From positions 124,001-188,000 of the forward strand of contig NZ_JACEHE010000015.1 of the NCBI RefSeq assembly GCF_013778455.1: DNA of 64,000 nt. The letters run 5' to 3'. Under the pieces are notes generated by a model that was given only the letters and a program-made list of their open reading frames with translations, was not told the DNA's origin and searched no databases. Position numbers and translations under genes: made by a program. Positions within the stretch are counted from its first letter, which is position 1; the number at the start of each line of letters is the position of its first letter. Below are positions 15,776 through 22,203 of the stretch, piece after piece. The stretch comes from Streptomyces himalayensis subsp. himalayensis (GTDB lineage Bacteria > Actinomycetota > Actinomycetes > Streptomycetales > Streptomycetaceae).

Positions 15776-16642
15776 ATGACGCACGCGATGCTGAAGGGCT
15801 CGAACGTCCCGATCAAGGCCACGGCGGTGCGCGCCGTGCTGCGCTGGACCCCGGGCCAGGGTGTCCCGGACGTGGACGCGTCGGCGCTGCTGCTGGGGCC
15901 CGACGGCCGCGTGCGGTCCGACGAGGACTTCGTCTTCTACAACCAGCCCCGCCACCCCTCGGGCAAGGTCTGGCGGCTCGGCAAGAAGCGCGTGACCGAG
16001 GGCCTGACGGACACGATCCAGACGGACCTGGCGGGGATGGCCGCCGAAGTGAGCCGGGTGCTGCTCGTGGCGTCGGCGGACGATGTGTCCTTCGACCAGA
16101 TCCGGGCGCTGCGCATACTGCTGCACGACGCCGCCGACGCGGACGGTGAGCCGCTCGCGTACTTCGACGTCAAGCCGGAGACGGGTGCGGAGACCGCGCT
16201 GATCTGCGGCGAGCTCTACCGGCGCGGGGACGGGTGGAAGTTCCGCGCGCTGGGCGAGGGCTATTCGAACGGGCTCGTGGGGCTGGCCACGGATTTCGGT
16301 ATCTCCGTGGACGAGTCGGAGGGTGCAGGCGAGGCCGAGCCGGACGCTCCGGCGTCGCTGCCGCTGCCGCCGGAGCAGACGACTGTGCAGCCGGCGGCCA
16401 CGCAGCCTGCAGCGGCGCCGACGGCAGCACAGCCGACGGCCCAGCCCGGATACGGCTATCCGCCGCAGGCACCCGCTTCTGTGCCTGCGGCGGAACCTGC
16501 GTACGGCTATCCCGGCCCCACGGCCGCTCAGCCCGCGGCCGCGCAGCCAGGGCCCGCATACGGCTATCCGCAGCCGATCGCCCCCATGCCGGATCCGAAC
16601 TTCAGGCTGCCGCCGCAGGGTCCGCAGTTCCTCGGCCGGTGA
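15776..16642 (+). CDS. TerD family protein with Pro/Ala/Tyr-rich tail
   Basis: A 288-residue protein. Residues 1 to about 180 are a TerD domain: MLKGSNVPIKATAVRAVLRW, DVDASALLLGPDGRVRSDED, FVFYNQPRHPSG, and GWKFRALGEGYSNGLVGLAT. The D-V-D-A-S-A-L and F-Y-N-Q motifs correspond to the calcium-binding sites of TerD proteins, although the GEGDGDDE loop seen in the two paralogs nearby is replaced by a shorter segment. Residues 185-288 are low complexity with repeated YGYP units (GYGYPPQAP, AYGYPGPT, AYGYPQPI), probably disordered. ATG 15776 follows GGGAGGG. It is divergent from the lyase gene. Confidence 0.87.
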   Translation: MTHAMLKGSNVPIKATAVRAVLRWTPGQGVPDVDASALLLGPDGRVRSDEDFVFYNQPRHPSGKVWRLGKKRVTEGLTDTIQTDLAGMAAEVSRVLLVASADDVSFDQIRALRILLHDAADADGEPLAYFDVKPETGAETALICGELYRRGDGWKFRALGEGYSNGLVGLATDFGISVDESEGAGEAEPDAPASLPLPPEQTTVQPAATQPAAAPTAAQPTAQPGYGYPPQAPASVPAAEPAYGYPGPTAAQPAAAQPGPAYGYPQPIAPMPDPNFRLPPQGPQFLGR

Positions 16643-16732
16643 GCGGCCGGGCCCCTCTCAGCCGTTTACGGCCCCCGGGCGCAGGCCGTACGGAACGCGC
16701 CCGCCGTCGTGGGTTGCGCCCGCCCTCCTCCA

Positions 16733-16790
16733 AGCTCTCGGCTTCTCCCCCAGCCAACGCTGGGAGGTGCCCCCAGAGCAGGGGGACCCC
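16733..16790. repeat. Streptomyces-type palindromic intergenic element
   Basis: CTTCTCCCCCAGCC...GCTGGGAGGTGCCCCCAG folds into an imperfect hairpin. The block GGGAGGTGCCCCCAG recurs inverted near 21983 (CTGGGGGCACCTCCC) and in variant form near 54500. Elements like this are scattered through Streptomyces genomes between convergent genes. Confidence 0.5.
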
Positions 16791-16947
16791 CATCGCCCTG
16801 CATAACGCCTGCCCACAACAGTGACCCCGTCGGCCCGCAGCTGCAGACAGGGGGCGCGGCCCCGACCCACAGAGGTGCGCGCGCGGCCACGCGCGGCCGC
16901 AGCCCGGCGGCGTACGGCACGCCCTCCCGGCCTCCCAGCGGAGCGCC

Positions 16948-17691
16948 TCAGCGGCCGCCCGTCTTCGTCTTGTACCCCCGCCCCCACTGCAGCCCCCACC
17001 CGTAGAGCCGGTCCAGCTCCGCCTGGAAGCCGTAGACGAACTTCACCTCGCGGCGCACGATGAGCTCGCCCTTGATGTTCTCGATGGACACCACGGCGCA
17101 GGAGCGGGCCTGGGGCGCCCGCTCGTCGAGGCTGATCTCGATCCGGGGCCCGTTGTTGGGGTAGAGCGTCACCTTGGCGTGCGTACGGTCGAAGGCTGGG
17201 GTCTGGTCGTAGATGTAGACGAAGACGAGCAGACGCTTGATGGACTCGCGGTGGTCCAGATTGACGTAGATCGTCTCGCCCGACGGGGAGCCGAACCGGT
17301 CGTCGCCGCTGAGCTTCACGAACGGCGGGGCGTTGAGGGCGCCGAAGAAACTGCCGAGCGGCTGCACCACCCCCTTGTCCCCGTCCATCAGCTCGTACAG
17401 GCAGCCGATGTCGAGGTCCACATTGACCACACCCTGGGTGTGTGCCTGCACCACATCGGGCTTGAACAGTTTGAACGGATGCCGCAGGCTGCCGCTCCCC
17501 CGCGGCTTGCCGTGGATGTCCGACGTACGCATCTGCCAGGACAGATTGATGCGCAGATTGCCGGTTGCCGCGCCCTGCTGGGTGAGCGAGACCGACGGGT
17601 TCCGCTTGGTGAGTTCGATGGAGTTGCTCGCCGCGCTGCCCGACTCGAACTGCATCGAGCGACCGCGCCACAGACCGTCCCAGAAGGACAT
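16948..17691 (-). CDS. TerA-like member of the TerD superfamily
   Basis: A 247-residue protein opening MSFWDGLWRGRSMQFESGSA, then SIELTKRNPSVSLTQQG, GNLRINLSWQMR, VNVDLDIGCLYELMDGDKGV, FKLFKPDVVQAHTQ, and IYVNLDHRESIKRLLVFVYI. The D-L-D-x-G-C-L-Y-E-L and later strand pattern match TerA-type members of the TerD superfamily, usually encoded with terD and terC. It is probably cytosolic; family members are thought to bind metal ions at conserved Asp residues. ATG 17691 follows a G-rich stretch and is preferred to an ATG four codons upstream. It faces away from TerC, with a terminator hairpin between. Confidence 0.78.
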   Translation of the reverse strand: MSFWDGLWRGRSMQFESGSAASNSIELTKRNPSVSLTQQGAATGNLRINLSWQMRTSDIHGKPRGSGSLRHPFKLFKPDVVQAHTQGVVNVDLDIGCLYELMDGDKGVVQPLGSFFGALNAPPFVKLSGDDRFGSPSGETIYVNLDHRESIKRLLVFVYIYDQTPAFDRTHAKVTLYPNNGPRIEISLDERAPQARSCAVVSIENIKGELIVRREVKFVYGFQAELDRLYGWGLQWGRGYKTKTGGR

Positions 17692-17746
17692 ACCGCCCCC
17701 CACGTCCTATGCGCCTCATACGCATGTGCGCCTCGTACACATGACC

Positions 17747-17787
17747 GCGGGGCGGCCACGAGGACTCGTCCTCGATGGCCGCCCCGC
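17747..17787. terminator. Hairpin downstream of the TerC-like gene
   Basis: GCGGGGCGGCCA (17747-17758) pairs perfectly with TGGCCGCCCCGC (17776-17787). It lies just after the repeat array that follows the TerC-like gene and upstream of the TerA-like gene, so it probably ends the terC transcript. No U-tract is present, as is usual in Streptomyces. Confidence 0.6.
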
Positions 17788-17828
17788 ACTGAGCGTTCCT
17801 CACTCCGGACCCGGTCACACCCGGAAAC

Positions 17829-17912
17829 CGGACAAGCCCCGGCCGCTGCGAGCCGGATCAGACCCGGGCCGCTGCCCGTCGGATCAGACCCGGGCCGATG
17901 CCAGTCGGATCA
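17829..17912. repeat. 26-bp tandem repeats seeded by the TerC stop codon
   Basis: On the minus strand GGTCTGATCCG occurs three times at exact 26-base spacing (plus-strand GGATCAGACC-type cores at about 17855, 17881 and 17907), with a shorter fourth copy. The gene-proximal unit contains the true TGA; intervening bases are GCAGCGGCCCG or close variants. Confidence 0.85.
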
Positions 17913-19058
17913 GACCCCGGACGAGACCTCGGCCTTGTCGTCCGAGGCCTCAGCTTTTCCCTCGGCCGCCGCCAGAGCCCGGTTGCGGCGCACCGACGAC
18001 CAGAAGGACCAGCCGATCAGAACGACACCGACGAGGCCGGTGATGACCTCGTTGATCTCGTACTGAATGGTCACGAGGAGGATCACGGCGAGGGCACCGA
18101 TCGCGTAGTGCGCGCCGTGCTCCAGGAAGACGTAGTCGTCGAGGGTGCCCTGGCGGACCAGGTAGACGGTGAGCGACCGGACGTACATGGCGCCGATACC
18201 GAGGCCGAGCGCCATCAGCACGATGTCGTTGGTGATCGCGAAGGCGCCGATGACGCCGTCGAAGGAGAAGGACGCGTCCAGGACCTCGAGATAGAGGAAC
18301 ATGAAGAACGCGGCCTTGCCGGCCAGCTTGACGGCCGAGACGGGCTTGCCGGCGCGCTTGGCCTTTTCCTCCTCCTCGTGCTCGCGCTCCTCCTCTTCCT
18401 CGAGCCTGTCCTCGAAGAAGCCGGAGAGTCCGCCGACGACGAGATAGGTGATCAGACCCGCGATGCCGGAGAGCATCACGGTCTCCGCCTTGTCGACGTG
18501 CGCGCCGCCGTGCTGGTGGGCATGGGTCGCGAAGGTCATCGCGGTGATCATCAGAACGATCAGGGCGATGCAGACCGACAGCATGTCGATCTTGCCGAGC
18601 TTGGCCAGCGGTCGCTCCAGCCAGCCCAGCCACTTGATGTCACGGTCCTCGAAGATGAAGTCGAGGAAGATCATCAGCAGGAACATGCCACCGAAGGCGG
18701 CGATCGACGGGTGGGCGTCGGTCACCAGCTCCTGGTAGCGGTCCTTGTCGGTCAGTGCGAGGTTGACCGCGTCGATCGGACCGATCTTGGCGCTGACAGC
18801 GACGATCACGACGGGGAAGACCAGCCGCATGCCGAAGACGGCGATGAGGATGCCGATCGTGAGGAAGATCTTCTGCCAGAAGGCACTCATCTTCTTCAGG
18901 ATTCCGGCGTTGACCACTGCGTTGTCGAAGGACAGCGAGATCTCGAGGATGGACAGGATCGCCACGATCCCGAACGCGGTCCATCCCCCGTAGAACACCG
19001 CTGCGACCAAGCCGAGCGCGGTGACCGCGAACGACCAGCCGAAGGTTTTCAGAACCAC
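17910..19058 (-). CDS. TerC-like integral membrane protein (DUF475)
   Basis: A 382-residue membrane protein with about nine hydrophobic segments in two related halves. The halves carry the TerC signature twice: ILEISLSFDNAVVNAGILKK near residue 40 and LEVLDASFSFDGVIGAFAIT near 255; the paired acidic residues in these helices are conserved in the superfamily. A strongly charged cytoplasmic loop (EDRLEEEEEREHEEEEKAKR) separates the halves. TerC proteins work with TerD-type proteins in tellurite and other metal stress responses and have been linked to metal-ion transport. GTG 19058 has only a weak ribosome site. The gene ends in 26-bp repeats. Confidence 0.85.
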   Translation of the reverse strand: MVLKTFGWSFAVTALGLVAAVFYGGWTAFGIVAILSILEISLSFDNAVVNAGILKKMSAFWQKIFLTIGILIAVFGMRLVFPVVIVAVSAKIGPIDAVNLALTDKDRYQELVTDAHPSIAAFGGMFLLMIFLDFIFEDRDIKWLGWLERPLAKLGKIDMLSVCIALIVLMITAMTFATHAHQHGGAHVDKAETVMLSGIAGLITYLVVGGLSGFFEDRLEEEEEREHEEEEKAKRAGKPVSAVKLAGKAAFFMFLYLEVLDASFSFDGVIGAFAITNDIVLMALGLGIGAMYVRSLTVYLVRQGTLDDYVFLEHGAHYAIGALAVILLVTIQYEINEVITGLVGVVLIGWSFWSSVRRNRALAAAEGKAEASDDKAEVSSGV

Positions 19059-19143
19059 TGGCTACCCAATCGTGTGTTGGGGGGTTACCCCGGGCTACCC
19101 CCGGACGAAATCCGGAGAGGGTCTCCCCCCGCCGTACCCGGCT

Positions 19144-19719
19144 TTACGAGACGTTGACCCCAAAGTCTAGAGCGATGCCCCGAAGGCCCGACGCGTACCC
19201 TTGCCCCACGGCCCGGAACTTCCATTCGCCGCCGTACCGGTAGAGCTCGCCGAAGATCATCGCCGTCTCCGTGGAGGCGTCCTCGCTGAGGTCGTAGCGC
19301 GCGAGCTCCTGGCCGTCCGCCTGGTTGACGACGCGGATGAAGGCGTTGCTGACCTGGCCGAAGGTCTGCCCGCGGTTGTCCGCCTCGTGGATCGAGACGG
19401 GGAAGATGATCTTGTCGCAGCCGGCCGGCACCGTGGAGAGGTCCACCAGGATCGACTCGTCGTCGCCGTCGCCCTCACCGGTCAGGTTGTCGCCGGTGTG
19501 CTCGACCGAGCCGTCCGGGCTCTTGAGCTGGTTGTAGAAGATGAACCACTCGTCGCCCAGCACGCGGCCGCCGCTGCACAGCAGGGCGCTGGCGTCGAGG
19601 TCGAAGGGGGCTCCGGTGGTGGAGCGTGCGTCCCAGCCCAGCCCGATCATCACCTTCGTGAGGTTCGGTGCGGCCTTGGAGAGGGAGACATTGCCCCCCT
19701 TGGCTAGCGTGACGCCCAT
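19144..19719 (-). CDS. TerD family stress protein
   Basis: A 191-residue TerD domain protein: MGVTLAKGGNVSLSKAAPNL, MIGLGWDARSTTGAPFDLDA, SALLCSGGRVLGDEWFIFYN, SVEHTGDNLTGEGDGDDESI and the end YASGLRGIALDFGVNVS. The loop G-E-G-D-G-D-D-E and the D-L-D-A-S segment are the calcium ligands known from TerD family structures. Full family length. It is a close paralog of the next gene, evidently by tandem duplication, with the same length and orientation. ATG 19719 matches the family start. It is likely cytosolic and stress induced. Confidence 0.92.
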   Translation of the reverse strand: MGVTLAKGGNVSLSKAAPNLTKVMIGLGWDARSTTGAPFDLDASALLCSGGRVLGDEWFIFYNQLKSPDGSVEHTGDNLTGEGDGDDESILVDLSTVPAGCDKIIFPVSIHEADNRGQTFGQVSNAFIRVVNQADGQELARYDLSEDASTETAMIFGELYRYGGEWKFRAVGQGYASGLRGIALDFGVNVS

Positions 19720-19840
19720 GATCTGGTCCTCCCCGAGCTGCTGCATGTACCGGGCGGCGTGACATCGGCGGCCGTCCGCCGCAGGCCCCCCGCACCCCCG
19801 GCCGGGGGTGGTTGCTGATCGCTTGAGTTTCCCAAGCCGT

Positions 19841-19869
19841 CCGGCGCCGCACTCGGTGTGCGGCGCCGG
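19841..19869. terminator. Hairpin after the upstream terD gene
   Basis: CCGGCGCCGCAC (19841-19852) pairs perfectly with GTGCGGCGCCGG (19858-19869) around a five-base loop, immediately downstream of the stop codon of the terD gene ending at 19893. It should limit readthrough into the second terD gene. Confidence 0.6.
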
Positions 19870-19892
19870 TCGGGAAAGCAGACGGGCCTGGC

Positions 19893-20468
19893 TCAGACGT
19901 TCACGCCGAAGTCCTGCGCGATGCCGCGCAGGCCCGACGCATAGCCCTGGCCGATGGCCCGGAACTTCCACTCCGCGCCGTGGCGGTAGAGCTCGCCGAA
20001 GACCATCGCGGTCTCCGTGGAGGCGTCCTCGGAGAGGTCGTACCGCGCGATCTCCGCGCCGCCCGCCTGGTTGACCACGCGGATGAAGGCGTTGCGCACC
20101 TGGCCGAACGACTGCTGGCGGTTCTCGGCGTCGTAGATGGACACCGGGAACACGATCTTGGTGACATCGGCCGGCACGCCGGCGAGGTTCACCTTGATCT
20201 GCTCGTCGTCGCCCTCGCCCTCACCGGTGAGGTTGTCGCCGGTGTGCTCCACGGAGCCGTCGGCGCTCTTGAGGTTGTTGAAGAAGACGAAGTCCTGATC
20301 GTTTCGGACCTTGCCGTCCTCCTTCGTCAGGATGGCGCTGGCGTCCAGGTCGAAGTCCGTACCGGTGGTGGTACGGACGTCCCAGCCCAGGCCGACCATG
20401 ACCGCCGTCAGGCCCGGCGCCTCCTTGGTCAGCGATACGTTGCCGCCCTTGCTGAGGCTGACTCCCAC
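19893..20468 (-). CDS. TerD family stress protein
   Basis: A 191-residue TerD protein (MGVSLSKGGNVSLTKEAPGL, MVGLGWDVRTTTGTDFDLDA, DFVFFNNLKSADGSVEHTGD, NLTGEGEGDDEQIKVNL, ending GIAQDFGVNV). It has the same calcium-loop pattern as its paralog downstream (G-E-G-E-G-D-D-E here). GTG 20468 is chosen because GGGAGG lies five bases upstream and the start then aligns exactly with the paralog; an ATG four codons upstream overlaps the ribosome site. Upstream (20469-20635) is the likely promoter region for the terD pair. Confidence 0.92.
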   Translation of the reverse strand: MGVSLSKGGNVSLTKEAPGLTAVMVGLGWDVRTTTGTDFDLDASAILTKEDGKVRNDQDFVFFNNLKSADGSVEHTGDNLTGEGEGDDEQIKVNLAGVPADVTKIVFPVSIYDAENRQQSFGQVRNAFIRVVNQAGGAEIARYDLSEDASTETAMVFGELYRHGAEWKFRAIGQGYASGLRGIAQDFGVNV

Positions 20469-20635
20469 GAGTCCTCCCAATGGTGTTCAGGGGCGGGGAG
20501 CCCCCGTCGTGCGTTGGCATCGGATCAACGAGTGGATCCTAGTGACGGGTTCCCGGCCTCCGCAGGCCCTGAGCCCTGACAATCAGGGTGTCGGGCACGA
20601 GACGCGGGGGCCGGGACATGCGGGCCGAGGATTCG

Positions 20636-21094
20636 TCAGAGGGTCTCGAGAGCCTTCACGTACTCGTTCAGGTCGCGGGCGTCCGGCAGACCGTTGACGA
20701 CGGTCCAGCGCACCACACCCTCCTTGTCGATGATGAAGGTGCCGCGCACCGCGCAGCCCTTCTCCTCGTCGAAGACGCCGTACGCGCGCGAGACCTCGCC
20801 GTGCGGCCAGAAGTCGGACAGCAGCGGGTAGTCCAGGCCCTCCTTCTCACCGAAGACGCGCAGCGTGAACGGGGAGTCGTTGGAGACGGCCAGCAGCTGG
20901 ACGTCGTCGTTGACGAACGTCGGCAGCTCGTCGCGCAGGGCGCACAGCTCGCCGGTGCACACGCCCGTGAAAGCGAACGGGTAGAAGAGCAGCACCACGT
21001 TCTTCTCGCCACGGAAGTCGGAGAGCTTCACGGCCTGGCCGTGGTTGTCCTTGAGCTCGAAGTCCGGGGCCTTGGTGCCGACCTCGATCGCCAT
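20636..21094 (-). CDS. Peroxiredoxin (AhpE/Bcp type)
   Basis: A 152-residue thioredoxin-fold peroxiredoxin, PDFELKDNHGQAVKLSDFRG then VVLLFYPFAFTGVCTGELCA. The peroxidatic cysteine is Cys46 in F-T-G-V-C-T; Cys51 in the same helix could serve as a resolving cysteine, an arrangement differing from one-Cys AhpE proteins. The conserved arginine lies in the DARD/VRGTFIIDKEGVVRW region. It should reduce hydrogen or organic peroxides in the cytosol. ATG 21094 follows GGAAGGG. It is the next minus-strand gene after DUF3052, separated by two hairpins, so it is probably a separate unit. Confidence 0.9.
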   Translation of the reverse strand: MAIEVGTKAPDFELKDNHGQAVKLSDFRGEKNVVLLFYPFAFTGVCTGELCALRDELPTFVNDDVQLLAVSNDSPFTLRVFGEKEGLDYPLLSDFWPHGEVSRAYGVFDEEKGCAVRGTFIIDKEGVVRWTVVNGLPDARDLNEYVKALETL

Positions 21095-21166
21095 AGTCAC
21101 GCATCCCTTCCATGGGGCTGTTCGGATGACGCCCACCCTACGCAGTGGCCCGTGCACCGCGATGCG

Positions 21167-21246
21167 CGAGGCCCCCGCCCGACGTGCGTCGGTGGGGGCC
21201 TCGCGGCGGCCGTGCCCGGCCCGGCAGGGCGAGCTGCCGGGCCGGG
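21167..21246. terminator. Two hairpins between DUF3052 gene and peroxiredoxin
   Basis: CCCGGCCCGGCAG (21215-21227) pairs perfectly with CTGCCGGGCCGGG (21234-21246), directly after the DUF3052 stop. A second stem pairs CGAGGCCCCC (21167-21176) with GGGGGCCTCG (21194-21203). Both would end leftward transcription from DUF3052. Confidence 0.65.
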
Positions 21247-21252
21247 ACCGGT

Positions 21253-21690
21253 TCAGCGCTTCTTGGCCGCCGCCTTGGGCGTGACCAGACGGCTGCAGAT
21301 CCAGTCCTTGCCGACGCTGACGCTCTTGGTCTGGGACAGACCCGCGGTCTGCGCGGCCTCGTTGATGTCGCTCGCCTCGACATAGCCGTCACGGCCGGTC
21401 TTCGGCGTCATCAGCAGCACCGGAGACCCCTCGTCGATCAGCGTGGTGGCGTCGACCAGCGCGTCGGTCAGGTCGCCGTCGTCCTCGCGGAACCACAGCA
21501 GCACGACATCCGCGACGTCGTCGTAGTCCTCGTCCACGAGCTCGCCGCCGATGACTTCCTCAATGGCCTCGCGGAGCTCCTGGTCGACGTCATCGTCGTA
21601 GCCGATCTCCTGGACCACCTGCTCGGGCTGGAACCCCAGCCTCGCGGCAGGGTTAGTCCGCTCCTCCGCGTGGTCCGCGGTCGCGCTCAC
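21253..21690 (-). CDS. DUF3052 family protein
   Basis: A 145-residue acidic cytosolic protein: LGFQPEQVVQEIGYDDDVDQ, EAIEEVIGGELVDEDYDDVA, DVVLLWFREDDGDLTDALVD, GSPVLLMTPKTGRDGYVEAS, ending KDWICSRLVTPKAAAKKR. This matches DUF3052, a family found next to aceE in many actinomycetes; its function is unknown. GTG 21690 follows AGGAGGCAACCC, an excellent ribosome site. It is divergent from aceE and may share control with it. Confidence 0.87.
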   Translation of the reverse strand: MSATADHAEERTNPAARLGFQPEQVVQEIGYDDDVDQELREAIEEVIGGELVDEDYDDVADVVLLWFREDDGDLTDALVDATTLIDEGSPVLLMTPKTGRDGYVEASDINEAAQTAGLSQTKSVSVGKDWICSRLVTPKAAAKKR

Positions 21691-22203
21691 GGGTTGCCTC
21701 CTGATCATGTTTCCTATGGGGGTTTCCCCCGGCTCCGGCGGAGCCCTGGGGGAAGTCTTCCAGCCACGCGCGTGCGCGAAGCATTGGCCGTAGTCCACAC
21801 GGGCCGGACGGATCGCGCAAGTACCCGGCCCCCGAGACCGCCGAAACGGTGACGTTCCCGGCCGTCTCGCCGCAACTCCAGGCGGGAAATCGCGCCATCC
21901 GGACGACCCGTGGCCCACTGTTCTGTCCGAGTTTGCCAACTTCGCCCCCACGAGTGCCAGAGAGGGCCGAACTCCGTTACGGATCTGGGGGCACCTCCCA
22001 GGCCCTTGAGGCACTGGGGGAGGCGCAGACGGGCGTATCGTTCCTATGTGGTCGAGCCCCCACAGGGCTGCCGGACAAGCGGTTACCTATCGGTAGAGAT
22101 GACGTATCCGTCCCCTAGGTACACGATGGGGATCGGCGCAACCAGCAGAACCAAGCCCCAGCAGTGGTCCCAGTCAGTGGCTCCCAGACAGTGAAGGAAC
22201 AGC
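21691..22203. other. Divergent promoter region of DUF3052 gene and aceE
   Basis: The 513 bases hold no gene I can support. They contain two palindromic Streptomyces-type elements (GGGGGTTTCCCCCGGCTCC near 21718 and CTGGGGGCACCTCCC near 21984), and near the aceE end a 14-base operator-like palindrome (separate entry). Promoters for both flanking genes must lie here. Confidence 0.5.
22083..22096. promoter_or_regulatory. Operator-like palindrome upstream of aceE
   Basis: TTACCTATCGGTAG contains inverted half-sites TACC and GGTA separated by TATC. It lies about 110 bases before the aceE start, a suitable place for a TetR- or GntR-type regulator. Which protein binds is unknown. Confidence 0.4.
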
